Shown in pieces: positions 41,302-50,242 of a DNA stretch of 64,000 nt (positions are counted from its first letter, which is position 1; every line of letters starts with the position of its first letter). Source of the DNA: Persebacter sp965221835 (GTDB taxonomy: Bacteria; Pseudomonadota; Gammaproteobacteria; Tethybacterales; Persebacteraceae). The position numbers were made by a program, and so were the translations under genes. The stretch covers positions 1,798,001 through 1,862,000 of the forward strand of contig OZ244916.1 of assembly GCA_965221835.1 (NCBI GenBank), read 5' to 3'. The notes below the pieces were generated by a model that saw only the letters and a list, made by a program, of their open reading frames with translations, did no database searches and was not told where the DNA came from.

Positions 41302-43488
41302 ATGTTCAGCAACCGCCGCACACTGTTTCACGAAACTTTTTTGGTGTTCGGCGGGTTGCTGACCGCCTTGCTGTTTCTGATGTTGCTAACTTATTCGCCG
41401 AATGATCCGGCGTGGACTTCGTTGCAAAGCGCGGATACTGAAACAAAAATTCAAAACCGTCTCGGCATGGTCGGGGCGTATGTCGCCGATATTTTATTTG
41501 CAATGCTGGGCAATTCTTCGTATCTGCTTTGCATCATAATTTTTATCGCGTTGCGCGGTACTTTGTCTTCGGCGGGCAAAGGCGAACGCATCGGAGGATG
41601 GTGGTGCGCGCTCGGTTTGCTGCTTTTTATATTATCTTCGGCGGCGTTGGAACGCATTCGCTTTTCGGCATTCGCCGTGGAGTTGCCGAACGCGGCGGGG
41701 GGCGCAATCGGCGAATTGGTCGCCGGGGGAATGTTAGGATTGTTCGGCGAAACCGGTTCGGTTTTAATTCTGTTATGCATCTGGATTGTCAGTTGGAGTT
41801 TGTCGTCCAATTTGTCGTGGTTTTCGTTTTGCGAATTGATTGGCGAACGCGTGGAAAAAATATTTTTCGCCGCCGCCGCCGCATTAGAAAGACGGCGCAA
41901 TTTAAGACGCGGAAAAATTGCCGGATTGCGCCGTGCCGCCGCCGCCGAAGAGTTGCGCCGCACAACTCCGCATACGCTGAGTATTTCATCTTCCGCCGCC
42001 AAAAAACCGGTGCGTTCTCGTCCGCATTCCGCATCTAAACCCGCCGCCGCACAACTGCCGCTCGCCGATTTGTCCGCCCGGACGCCGGTGTCGTCCGAAG
42101 GACTTTGGGACCGGCGTGACGATTCACGCGCGGAGTTGTCGCCGCAAAAGTTGGAAGAAATGTCCGCGCTCATAAAAGAAACCCTAAAAAGTTTCGGCAT
42201 TGCCGTTGAAGTTTTGGCGGCACATCCCGGACCGGTCATTACGCGTTACGATATTCGTCCGGAAGCGGGCGTAAAAGGTGCGCAAATCGTCAGTTTAGTG
42301 CGCGACATTGCGCGCGCGTTGTCGGTATCAGGCATTCGCGTGTTGGAAACGATTCCGGGAAAAGATTGTATGGGATTGGAAATTCCGAATCAAATTCGCG
42401 AAACGGTTTATTTTGAAGATTTAATTGAAGACGATTCTTATTTGCGGGACAAACATATTTTGCCGCTGGCGTTGGGAAAAAACGCGCTTGGTGCGCCGCT
42501 GGTGGCGGATCTCACAAAAATGCCGCATTTGCTGGTGGCAGGTGCGACCGGTTCCGGAAAATCGGTTTGCATTAATGCGATGTTGTTGAGTTTGTTGCTG
42601 TCGTCCCCGCCCGACAAAATGCGCCTGATTCTCATTGACCCGAAAATGCTGGAACTCGCCTCATACAACGATATTCCGCATCTTCTCGCACCGGTAATTA
42701 CCGATGTAACGCAAGTGCCCGCCGTGCTGAATTGGGCGGTGGGCGAAATGGAATCGCGTTACCGGATGATGTCCGAAACCGGCGCACGCAACATTGATTC
42801 GTACAACCGGCAAATCGCCGATTCCGCAGATGGCGAAAACAAACCGCTGCCCTATATCGTTATCGTCATTGACGAACTCGCCGATTTGATGATGACGACC
42901 GGCAAAAAAGTGGAAATGACAATCAGCCGCCTCGCCCAAAAAGCGCGCGCCGCCGGCATTCATCTTATTTTGGCAACGCAACGCCCTTCGGTGGATGTGA
43001 TTACCGGATTGATTAAGGCGAATGTCCCTTGCCGCATTGCGTTTCAAGTCGCTTCCAAAGTAGATTCGCGGACGATTATCGATCAAATGGGCGCAGAAAT
43101 GCTACTCGGAATGGGCGATATGCTATATTTGCCCGCCGGTACCGGCACGCCGCAACGGGTGCATGGCGCGTTCGTGTCGGACGGCGAAGTATCCCGCACC
43201 GCCGAACGCCTGCGCGAATCGGGCGAACGCAACTACGAAATAGATTTCAGTGTGCCGCCGTCCGCCGCCGGTGCGGAAGACGAAACGGATGCGGAAAGCG
43301 ATGAAATGTATGATCAAGCGGTGGAAACGGTATTGTCGACAAGCCGCCCGTCCATTTCTTTGGTGCAACGAAAGTTGCGAATCGGCTACAATCGTGCCGC
43401 CCGCCTGATTGAAGCGATGGAACGGGCGGGAATCATATCCCCGCCGGACGAAAACGGCGTCCGCAAAATCATCGCCCCGAATAAATAA
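41302..43488 (+). CDS. ftsK: DNA translocase FtsK
   Basis: Septum-anchored DNA pump coordinating chromosome dimer resolution with division. The 728-residue protein has four N-terminal membrane helices (about 15-185) and a short Ala/Pro/Ser linker. The motor has the alpha domain with PGPVITRYDI, Walker A AGATGSGKSVCINAM near residue 415 and Walker B IVIVIDELADLMM near 530. QRPSVDVITGLIKANVP and the C-terminal winged-helix gamma domain (QRKLRIGYNRAARLIEAMER) follow. It is shorter than E. coli FtsK because the linker is short, as in most proteobacteria. It is followed by an intergenic repeat region. Confidence 0.96.
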   Translation: MFSNRRTLFHETFLVFGGLLTALLFLMLLTYSPNDPAWTSLQSADTETKIQNRLGMVGAYVADILFAMLGNSSYLLCIIIFIALRGTLSSAGKGERIGGWWCALGLLLFILSSAALERIRFSAFAVELPNAAGGAIGELVAGGMLGLFGETGSVLILLCIWIVSWSLSSNLSWFSFCELIGERVEKIFFAAAAALERRRNLRRGKIAGLRRAAAAEELRRTTPHTLSISSSAAKKPVRSRPHSASKPAAAQLPLADLSARTPVSSEGLWDRRDDSRAELSPQKLEEMSALIKETLKSFGIAVEVLAAHPGPVITRYDIRPEAGVKGAQIVSLVRDIARALSVSGIRVLETIPGKDCMGLEIPNQIRETVYFEDLIEDDSYLRDKHILPLALGKNALGAPLVADLTKMPHLLVAGATGSGKSVCINAMLLSLLLSSPPDKMRLILIDPKMLELASYNDIPHLLAPVITDVTQVPAVLNWAVGEMESRYRMMSETGARNIDSYNRQIADSADGENKPLPYIVIVIDELADLMMTTGKKVEMTISRLAQKARAAGIHLILATQRPSVDVITGLIKANVPCRIAFQVASKVDSRTIIDQMGAEMLLGMGDMLYLPAGTGTPQRVHGAFVSDGEVSRTAERLRESGERNYEIDFSVPPSAAGAEDETDAESDEMYDQAVETVLSTSRPSISLVQRKLRIGYNRAARLIEAMERAGIISPPDENGVRKIIAPNK

Positions 43489-43547
43489 CCGCCGCCCGAT
43501 TCCATTCCCGCCCGCTTAATTTTCGCGTAAAATGTGCGGTTTTACCC

Positions 43548-43592
43548 CGTCATTCCCGCGAACGCGGGAATCTATTTTTACCGACAAATCCG
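43548..43592 (+). repeat. REP-like palindrome CGTCATTCCCGCGAACGCGGGAATC
   Basis: Palindromic core TTCCCGCGAACGCGGGAA followed by TATTTTTACCGACAAATCC. The same element occurs at 46001-46045, and an inverted short form at 46108-46134. It resembles the widespread ATTCCCGC..GCGGGAAT intergenic palindromes of proteobacteria. Confidence 0.8.
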
Positions 43593-43614
43593 CCGCCCCT
43601 CATTCCATTCCCGC

Positions 43615-43800
43615 AAATGTTTTAAGATGTCTCAAAAATGTTTTGCGAGGTCTACGAAATGTTTTAAGATGTCTCGCAAATGTTTTAACAGGTCTACGAA
43701 ATGTTTTGAGATGTCTCGGAAATGTTTTGCGAGGTCTACGAAATGTTTTAAGATGTCTCGGAAATGTTTTGCGAGGTCTACGAAATGTTTTAAGAACCCT
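43615..43800 (+). repeat. 21-bp tandem array (42-bp two-part period)
   Basis: Almost nine units with exact 21-bp period, starting at 43615, 43636, 43657, 43678, 43699, 43720, 43741, 43762 and 43783. Two versions largely alternate: AAATGTTTTAAGATGTCTCGG and AAATGTTTTGCGAGGTCTACG. Since 21 is divisible by three, the array is open in several frames on both strands, producing spurious ORFs. There are no spacers. Between here and the promoter at 43961 (about 160 bp) I see no gene. Confidence 0.9.
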
Positions 43801-43960
43801 ATTTTTTCGCCGCCGGAGTCCGAAAAATGCCATTTTTCAGCGATTTGCGCGTTTTCTTGCCGAACCCGCCCGTTTTTTTGCGAATTCGGGCGGGCAAAAC
43901 ATGCCCATCGGATTTTTGCGAACTTGATTTTTGCGAACATGCCGAACCCGCCCGTTTTTT

Positions 43961-43989
43961 TTGCAGATTCGGGCGGGATGTGTTATACT
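43961..43989 (+). promoter_or_regulatory. sigma-70-type promoter for the surface beta-barrel gene
   Basis: -35 TTGCAG (43961-43966), 17-bp spacer, -10 TATACT (43984-43989). An AAAAAAGGAG ribosome-binding site follows and the ATG is at 44023. This sets the start of the downstream gene and excludes the longer ORF that reads through the 21-bp repeats. Confidence 0.7.
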
Positions 43990-44022
43990 TTCGCCCATAG
44001 TTTACAAAAAAGGAGTTCTCAA

Positions 44023-45747
44023 ATGAAAAATGCAATCCAAAAAATCATTATTGTCGCCGCCGTTGTAGCGGGAGTTTCGCAAGTCGCAAATGCGGCGGGA
44101 TATGTGGTACGAATTGTAGAAAATATTTATGCGGCAACGAACTACCCCGAATATACCGCCGGCGTATCCGACGACGAAAGGGCTCGTTATGCCATAGCGG
44201 CGGCGGAGTTTCTATGCACGAATGCCGGAAACACTTATCTAGAATGCACTGAGACAATGGGACGGAATGCTCCGAATTTCCTTCGCACCAACTTTTCGGA
44301 TTTTGTTGATGGGGGAACGCGGCATATCTATGCGTTTGCATCGTTTACCAGAAATACACGCTTTGATGTAAGGGCGGCGACCGTAGGGGATGCAGCTGTG
44401 CGGCTTATTGCAGCATGCGAAGAGAGGCATACTAGGAGCACAACCTGCACAACCGAAGTGACTAGTAACGGTTGGATATGCGGAGACGGGGACGGATTTG
44501 ACATCGTTAACACCGCTCTGATTCCTCCTCGAACTCAAAACTGCAACACAGAAACGACTTCGTTCAATTTTGACAACATTGACCGCCCAAGCGATTGCCC
44601 GGATGGACAAGTTTGGGACAATACGGGATGCCTCTGGGCAACGGCGGAAGTTTGCAGTGCAATGCCGATTCCTCAAATTTTTGATAACGATTCGGAGGTC
44701 GGCAATGATGATCTCGGCGGATCTTGCATCCTGCCGAGGAATAGTAACGACTGCAGAACTTTGCACGGAAATTTGCAGCCGGTGTTTGCGGCGGACGAAG
44801 ATGACAGATGCGAACCGATGACGAATTGCGGCACGGGAACGACGGGAACGGCAAATGCTCAAAATGAATGCGAATGTCTTGATGACACATATAGATTTGT
44901 TGCAGGTTCTACGACAATGTGCGCACCGATTCCGCCGGGTGCCGCAATCTGCGGGGCGAATGCGATAAATGCGGAAGATATTACGATGTGCGTTTGCGTT
45001 GACGACCATAGATTTGTTGCAGGTTCTACGACAATGTGCGAACCGATTCCGCCGGATGCCGCAAACTGCGGGGCGAATGCGATAAATGATCCGAACGATA
45101 ATACGAATTGCGTTTGCGTTGACAACCATAGATTTGTTGAAGGTTCTGCGACGAAATGCGAAGCGATTCCGCAAACAAGCGGCGGCGGAAATGGCAGCGG
45201 CGGCAAGTTTATTCTTAGCGGAATCGGTTTGTTTTGGGCGGTTTATTCATGGAAAAACGGTGCGGGCGAATTCAACTTTTCGCCCGATGTCGGCTACGCC
45301 TTCACCGAAAGCGGCTACTCCGCAAACGCCGCCGGACAACTCAATTTCCGTGACGAAAATCTGCATATTTATTGGCGTGCCGGTCAACAAAACGCAAACG
45401 GCAACTTCGGCGATTTGCGTTACGAAAGCGGCGGAAAATACACGGCGGATTTTTGGACAGCAACATTTTCCGAATCGATTTCCGGCGAAACGGCGAATTA
45501 TGATTTTTCGCTTTCGGCAAATTTACAAAACAGAATCTGGAATATATCGCCCGTTTACCGTTTGCATTCCGAATGGAAAGAATCCGATTCCGGCATAAAA
45601 ACCGATACTCGCAACGAATTAAATTTGCAAGGAAATTTCCGTTATAACGGCTGGACAATCCGCCCCGCCGCCGGTTTCCGCTGGCAAAATGCAAACGATT
45701 TTTCCGAAAATGCCCGATTCCAAATAAACGCGATTCATCGGTTTTAA
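44023..45747 (+). CDS. Cys-rich repeat protein with C-terminal outer-membrane beta-barrel
   Basis: A 574-residue protein not assigned to a known family. Signal peptide MKNAIQKIIIVAAVVAGVSQVANA, then a region of about 260 residues with many paired Cys. About two and a half 40-residue (120-bp) repeats start at Cys283 (44869, 44989, 45109), each with CVCVDDHRFVAGSTTMCEPI and CGANAIN, resembling EGF-type modules. A GGGNGSGG linker leads to about 170 residues of alternating polar/aromatic strands ending in Phe (INAIHRF), the hallmark of an outer-membrane barrel recognised by BamA. Likely a surface-displayed adhesin-like or host-interaction protein; function is inferred only. Confidence 0.72.
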   Translation: MKNAIQKIIIVAAVVAGVSQVANAAGYVVRIVENIYAATNYPEYTAGVSDDERARYAIAAAEFLCTNAGNTYLECTETMGRNAPNFLRTNFSDFVDGGTRHIYAFASFTRNTRFDVRAATVGDAAVRLIAACEERHTRSTTCTTEVTSNGWICGDGDGFDIVNTALIPPRTQNCNTETTSFNFDNIDRPSDCPDGQVWDNTGCLWATAEVCSAMPIPQIFDNDSEVGNDDLGGSCILPRNSNDCRTLHGNLQPVFAADEDDRCEPMTNCGTGTTGTANAQNECECLDDTYRFVAGSTTMCAPIPPGAAICGANAINAEDITMCVCVDDHRFVAGSTTMCEPIPPDAANCGANAINDPNDNTNCVCVDNHRFVEGSATKCEAIPQTSGGGNGSGGKFILSGIGLFWAVYSWKNGAGEFNFSPDVGYAFTESGYSANAAGQLNFRDENLHIYWRAGQQNANGNFGDLRYESGGKYTADFWTATFSESISGETANYDFSLSANLQNRIWNISPVYRLHSEWKESDSGIKTDTRNELNLQGNFRYNGWTIRPAAGFRWQNANDFSENARFQINAIHRF

Positions 45748-45766
45748 TTTCGGAAAAAAAAGAAAA

Positions 45767-45795
45767 GGCGGCGGGGAAACTCGCCGCTTTTTTTG
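45767..45795 (+). terminator. terminator after the beta-barrel gene
   Basis: GGCGGCGGGGAAACTCGCCGC hairpin followed by eight T, about 20 bases past the stop. It resembles the ankyrin-cluster terminator in sequence. Confidence 0.75.
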
Positions 45796-45800
45796 GTTTA

Positions 45801-45943
45801 CTCGCCCCTGACATTTGTCGGGGGCGAAATCAGCCGCAGCAGTTTACTGCTGCAAAACCCGGCATTTTCCGCGAACGATAGAATCGGGGGGCGGAGTAAA
45901 CTCCGCCGTACTTGTTTCGCCCCCGACAAATGTCGGGGGCGAG
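45801..45943 (+). mobile_element. hairpin-rich MITE-like element, complete copy 2
   Basis: A 143-bp non-coding element with 28-bp terminal inverted repeats (CTCGCCCCTGACATTTGTCG... and its inverted partner ending ...TGTCGGGGGCGAG, one mismatch). Inside are two palindromes, GCAGCAGTTTACTGCTGC (45836-45853) and GGCGGAGTAAACTCCGCC (45891-45908). The left 100 bp also occur at 9821-9925. No transposase is encoded, so it is either a miniature element moved in trans or a structured RNA/DNA repeat. No target-site duplication is evident. Confidence 0.75.
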
Positions 45944-46000
45944 TCATGAACGCGGAAAATGGTAAATTTTATTTTCGGCGGAATTTCGCCGCGTTCACCT

Positions 46001-46134
46001 CGTCATTCCCGCGAAATCGGGAATCCATTTTTACCGACAAATCCCCGCATTTATCTCGTTTTTTGCAAAAAAAATTCGCGGAAATTCCAAAATTAATCGC
46101 CCCGAATGGATTCCCGCTTTCGCGGGAATGACGG
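46001..46134. repeat. REP-like pair in the beta-barrel/clpA gap
   Basis: CGTCATTCCCGCGAAATCGGGAATCC at 46001 is followed by the same TTTTTACCGACAAATC tail as at 43548. An inverted short copy (GGATTCCCGCTTTCGCGGGAATGACGG) lies at 46108-46134. The two are oriented toward each other. The whole gap 45748-46166 therefore holds a terminator, the MITE-like element and these palindromes, with no gene. Confidence 0.75.
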
Positions 46135-46166
46135 CGTTTTTTCGCGGAATTCCATCTTTGCGGAAG

Positions 46167-48347
46167 TTAGGGGCGGGCGGGGCGGACGGTGATTTGTCCG
46201 GCGGCGTTTTCGTTTATGGTGTATTGTTTTCCGGTGACAACATTGCCTTCCGATTCTGCCATCGCCAGCGGGTCTATAACTCGCGTTCGCAATAAACGTT
46301 CCACGGCACGGGCGCCTGTTTCGGGCGATAATCCGTCTCGCACGAGAGAAGCGTGCAATCGTTTTCCCGCCCGCACGGTAATTTGTTTGTCGGTGCGCAA
46401 ACGGTCGTTCAATTCGCGCAATCGCAAATCCACAATTCGCGCAACTGCTGCGCGCGATAGCGGTTGAAAACGAATGACCGCATCCAGCCGGTTGCGAAAC
46501 TCCCGCGAAAAACGCCGCGAAATCTCTTCCGCCCCCGCTGCCGCCGCATCATCCCGCCCGAAACCGGCGGGCGCGCGTTCCCATTCCGCCGCCCCGGCGT
46601 TGGAAGTCATTATTAAAATCGCGTTGGAAAAATCGGCACGGCGTCCGGCGTTGTCGGTCAGCGCACCGTAATCCATCACTTGCAAAAAAATATGCAAAAT
46701 ATCGGGATGCGCCTTTTCAATTTCGTCCAATAATAAAACCGCGTCCGGATGACGGAAAATTTGCTCCGTTAAACCGCCGCTTTGTTCAAATCCGACATAG
46801 CCCGGCGGTGCGCCGATAAGACGCGAAACGGAATGCGATTCCATATATTCGGACATGTCAAAACGCAAAAGTTTTGCGTCCAATGCCGCCGCGAGTTGTC
46901 GCGCCATTTCGGTTTTGCCGGTGCCGGTCGGACCCGCAAACAAAAACGCCCCCGCCGTGCGTCCGTTGTCGTGATAGCCCAGCCGCCGCCGCAATACTGC
47001 CGCCGACAAATGCGCCGCCGCCTGCGGTTGTGCCATTACTTTCGCCGACAAATGCGCCGCCAGATTCGCCGCGTTTTCGCTGTCTTTCGCGGGCAATCCC
47101 GCAGCCGTTCGCGCGACGATAATAATATCGTTTTCGGCAACCGGCGACGAGTCGCCGCGCAGTTTTTTTTGCGAACCGGCATCGTCCAGCAAATCTATCG
47201 CTTTGTCCGGCAAAAAGCGCGAAGGCAAAAATCGCCGCGAATAGCGCACCGCAAAATCCGCCGCTTGCGGTGCATATTTAACGCGATGATGGGCGGACAA
47301 TCCGGTTATTACGCCGGATAAAATTACTTGCAATTCGCGTCCGCCCGGTTCTGCAATGTCAATTTTGTGAAATCGCCGCGACAATGCCGCATCGCGTTCA
47401 AAAATGCGGCGATATTCGGCGTAAGTTGTCGCACCGATGCATCGCACGCCGCCGGTCAGCAGCGGTTTCATTAAATTGGCGGCATCCAGCGCGCCGCCCG
47501 ATACTGCGCCCGCGCCGATGATGGTGTGAATTTCGTCTATGAATAAAACCGCGTTCGGGCGGGCGCGACATTTTTCGAGTAACTGCCGCATCCGTTGTTC
47601 AAAATCGCCGCGGTATTTTGTGCCGGCAACCAGATCGCCGACGGAAATGGCGGTTAGCGAAAAATCCGCCAAAGACGGCGGCGCATCTTCGCGCAATGCG
47701 TAGTGCGCGAGTTTATGTACGACGGCGGTTTTGCCCACGCCCGGCTCGCCGACCAAAATCGGATTATTTTTGTATTTGCGTCCGATAACGCGTACGATTT
47801 CGGCAATTTCCGCGTCTCGTCCGAACGGTTTTTCCAGCCGTCCGGCGGCGGCGAGGGCGACCAAATCGTTTTCGGTATCGGCGGCGGATTGCGATTGCGG
47901 TTGCGATTCCAATTCGGCGGTTTTGAAGGCGGATTTTTGATTTGCATGCGCCAGTACTGCCAGCCGTTCAACGCCGTGTTTGCAAAGATAATAGGCGGCA
48001 CGCGAATCGGGTTCGGCGAAAACCGCCGCCAAAACATGCGCGCCGGAAACGCCGCCGGATGAATAGGTGCGCGTTTGCAAAACCGCCCGCTTAATGACGC
48101 GGTCAAACTCGGCGGTCGGTGCGGGGCGTTTCGCGCCCGAATGCGATTTTTGCGATTCAATGCAGTGCGCCAGATCTTGCCGCAAACTTTCCACATCCGC
48201 CTTGCAACGCGACAAACAATGGCGCACCGAAGAGTTGTCTATCAGTACCAAAACCAGATGTTCCAGCGTAACCGCCTCCAGCCGCCGCCGCCTCGCGTCG
48301 GTATAGGTGAAGTTAATGTTATCCTCCAACTCCGGCGTAATCATCAT
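46167..48347 (-). CDS. clpA: ATP-dependent Clp protease ATP-binding subunit ClpA
   Basis: Two-ring AAA+ unfoldase that feeds substrates to ClpP. Its 726 residues show a ClpN repeat domain (1-140), D1 with Walker A GEPGVGKTAV and LFIDEIHTIIGAGAVSGG, and D2 with GPTGTGKTEMARQLA and LLLDEIEKAHPDI. The ClpP-docking loop, normally IGF or IGL, reads AGF here (residues 594-596, PAGFGRDD). clpS, usually directly upstream, is not present; an ankyrin gene lies there instead. The start at 48347 is followed by a second ATG. A TATACT-like box is just upstream on the minus strand. Confidence 0.94.
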   Translation of the reverse strand: MMITPELEDNINFTYTDARRRRLEAVTLEHLVLVLIDNSSVRHCLSRCKADVESLRQDLAHCIESQKSHSGAKRPAPTAEFDRVIKRAVLQTRTYSSGGVSGAHVLAAVFAEPDSRAAYYLCKHGVERLAVLAHANQKSAFKTAELESQPQSQSAADTENDLVALAAAGRLEKPFGRDAEIAEIVRVIGRKYKNNPILVGEPGVGKTAVVHKLAHYALREDAPPSLADFSLTAISVGDLVAGTKYRGDFEQRMRQLLEKCRARPNAVLFIDEIHTIIGAGAVSGGALDAANLMKPLLTGGVRCIGATTYAEYRRIFERDAALSRRFHKIDIAEPGGRELQVILSGVITGLSAHHRVKYAPQAADFAVRYSRRFLPSRFLPDKAIDLLDDAGSQKKLRGDSSPVAENDIIIVARTAAGLPAKDSENAANLAAHLSAKVMAQPQAAAHLSAAVLRRRLGYHDNGRTAGAFLFAGPTGTGKTEMARQLAAALDAKLLRFDMSEYMESHSVSRLIGAPPGYVGFEQSGGLTEQIFRHPDAVLLLDEIEKAHPDILHIFLQVMDYGALTDNAGRRADFSNAILIMTSNAGAAEWERAPAGFGRDDAAAAGAEEISRRFSREFRNRLDAVIRFQPLSRAAVARIVDLRLRELNDRLRTDKQITVRAGKRLHASLVRDGLSPETGARAVERLLRTRVIDPLAMAESEGNVVTGKQYTINENAAGQITVRPARP

Positions 48348-48430
48348 CTTAATAAGTATAATGCAAACTTCGCCGCAAAGCGGGAATTAATTTGCGGCGG
48401 ATTTTTTTACGGACAAATCGCCCGCGATTT

Positions 48431-49243
48431 TCATAACGCCGCCGCCTCGCCGTCAAAAATGTTTTCGTGCAAATTCGGATTTTCGCGGGCGTAATCGCGC
48501 GCCGTTTTGCCGCCCGATTCCGCAAAATCCGGATTCGCGCCCGCTGCAAGAAGAAGTTTTATGATTTCGCCGTGTCCGCCCGCCGCCGCCTGATGTAAAG
48601 CCGTGTTGCCGTCTTCGTCCGCCAAATCGGGAGACGCTTTTGCCGCCAAAAGCATTCGGACAATTTCGGTGCGTTTGCGGTATGCCGCCAAATGCAAAGG
48701 TGTGCCGCCGGTATCGGTCGCCGCATCCGGATTCGCACCCGCTGCGAGTAGCATTTCGGCGATTCCGATATTTCCGAAATACGCCGCCCAATACAAAGCG
48801 GTTTCTTTGTTTGCGGTCGCCGCATTTGGATTCGCCCCCGCCGCCAAAAGTAGACGAACATTTTCGGCATTTTGCGCAAATGCCGCCTGAAATAAAGGCG
48901 TTCCGCCGTCCCGCGTTTCCGCATTCGGATTCGCCCCCGCCGCCAACAATGCCGCAACGATTTCGCCATCTTCGCCGCCCGCCGCAAAATGCAAAACCGT
49001 CCATTCGGAACCGGAGTGCGCGTTCGGATTTCCGCAAAACTTCAATAGCATTTTGGCAATCGCGGAAAAATTTCCGATAACTGCCAAAGTCAAAAACGAA
49101 TCGCACAAGGTTGTCGAAGGCGGTGCAAAAATTTCGTCCGCTTCCGATTCGGCAGCGGCGGACGGCGAAAACGCCGCGATTATAGCGACCAAAACGGCGG
49201 ATAAAACGGCGGATAAAACGGCGGATAAAACAGCGTTTTTCAT
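48431..49243 (-). CDS. secreted ankyrin-repeat protein 9
   Basis: A 270-residue protein outside the main ankyrin cluster, between clpA and prpB. The signal peptide MKNAVLSAVLSAVLSAVLVA contains three exact 12-bp repeats (49191-49226) encoding SAVL/LSAV units, and ends near SPSAAAES. Six ankyrin repeats follow (about 60-265) with the same ANPNAAT-type loops as the cluster but with higher-GC codons, suggesting longer residence. An upstream ATG (49273) would add ten residues before the signal peptide and is less likely. Predicted periplasmic or exported. Confidence 0.87.
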   Translation of the reverse strand: MKNAVLSAVLSAVLSAVLVAIIAAFSPSAAAESEADEIFAPPSTTLCDSFLTLAVIGNFSAIAKMLLKFCGNPNAHSGSEWTVLHFAAGGEDGEIVAALLAAGANPNAETRDGGTPLFQAAFAQNAENVRLLLAAGANPNAATANKETALYWAAYFGNIGIAEMLLAAGANPDAATDTGGTPLHLAAYRKRTEIVRMLLAAKASPDLADEDGNTALHQAAAGGHGEIIKLLLAAGANPDFAESGGKTARDYARENPNLHENIFDGEAAAL

Positions 49244-49363
49244 TGCGGCGAATCTTGCGCAATTATAAAACATGGTTGCGGGCGGCGGAAATTTGGGATT
49301 CGCCGCCGCGGCGGGTTAAAATAAAAATCCGCCGCACGAATTTACGCGGCTTTGGAAAAAATA

Positions 49364-50242
49364 ATGACAGCAAAATCCGCCGGTGCAAAACTTCGCCTTG
49401 CAATGAAAGAGGAAAATCCTCTTCTCGTCGCCGGCACGGTCAACGCTTTTTGCGCGATACTCGCCGAACACGCCGGTTTTCGCGCGATTTATCTTTCCGG
49501 CGGCGGAGTTGCCGCTTGTATGGGAATGCCCGATTTGGCGGCGACAACAATGCACGATGTCATCGCCGATGCCGGACGCATCACCGCCGCCTCGCCGCTG
49601 CCGTTGTTGGTGGACGCCGATACCGGATTTGGTTCGTGGATTAATATCGCGCGGACGACAAAAGAACTCGCGCGAGTCGGTGCGGCGGGAATGCATTTGG
49701 AAGATCAGATTCAGGCGAAACGATGCGGACATCGCCCCAACAAATCTCTCGTGCCGCCCGCCGAAATGGCGGACCGCATCCGTGCCGCCGTGGATGCGCG
49801 CGACAACGCCGAATTCGTTATTATGGCGCGCACCGATGCGTTGGCGAATGAAACGCGCGATTCTGCCGTTGCCCGCGCAAAATTGTACGCCGATGCCGGC
49901 GCCGATATGATTTTTGCCGAAGCCGCGAAAAGTTTGGATGATTATCGCGCTTTCAAAACCGGATGCGGCGTGCCGGTGCTGGCAAACATTACCGAATTCG
50001 GGCAAACGCCGATGTTTACCGCCGCCGAATTGCAAAGCGCTGGCGTAGATTTAATGCTGTTTCCGCTGTCCGCATTCCGCGGGATGAACCGCGCCGCCGC
50101 CGACATATACGCCGCCATTCGCAAAGACGGCGGACAAAAATCGGTTGTTGCGATGATGCAAACGCGCGATGAATTGTACGAACGCCTTCGCTATCACGAT
50201 TACGAAAAGAAAATGGATTCCCTTTTTGGAGGACAACAATGA
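49364..50242 (+). CDS. prpB: 2-methylisocitrate lyase
   Basis: PEP mutase/isocitrate lyase-superfamily enzyme that splits 2-methylisocitrate to pyruvate and succinate in propionate breakdown. It has the Mg-binding LLVDADTGFGSW near residue 82, HLEDQIQAKRCGHRPNK near 112 with the catalytic Cys in KRCGH, and IMARTDALAN near 152. A TTG four codons upstream is possible; the ATG at 49364, with GGAAAA just before it, was chosen (292 residues). The stop overlaps the prpC start by four bases. Confidence 0.93.
   Translation: MTAKSAGAKLRLAMKEENPLLVAGTVNAFCAILAEHAGFRAIYLSGGGVAACMGMPDLAATTMHDVIADAGRITAASPLPLLVDADTGFGSWINIARTTKELARVGAAGMHLEDQIQAKRCGHRPNKSLVPPAEMADRIRAAVDARDNAEFVIMARTDALANETRDSAVARAKLYADAGADMIFAEAAKSLDDYRAFKTGCGVPVLANITEFGQTPMFTAAELQSAGVDLMLFPLSAFRGMNRAAADIYAAIRKDGGQKSVVAMMQTRDELYERLRYHDYEKKMDSLFGGQQ

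Noticed and set aside
41331..41344. parS-like site TGTTTCACGAAACT
   Set aside because: It lacks the central TG of the parS palindrome and lies within conserved ftsK codons.
43600..43940. Minus-strand ORFs over the 21-bp repeats
   Set aside because: Products are repetitive Arg/Lys/Phe peptides with no start signals; they are artefacts of the repeat.
43534..44022. Long N-terminal extension of the beta-barrel protein through the 21-bp repeats
   Set aside because: A good promoter, ribosome-binding site and signal peptide lie downstream at 43961-44023, and the extension is only open because the repeat unit is a multiple of three.
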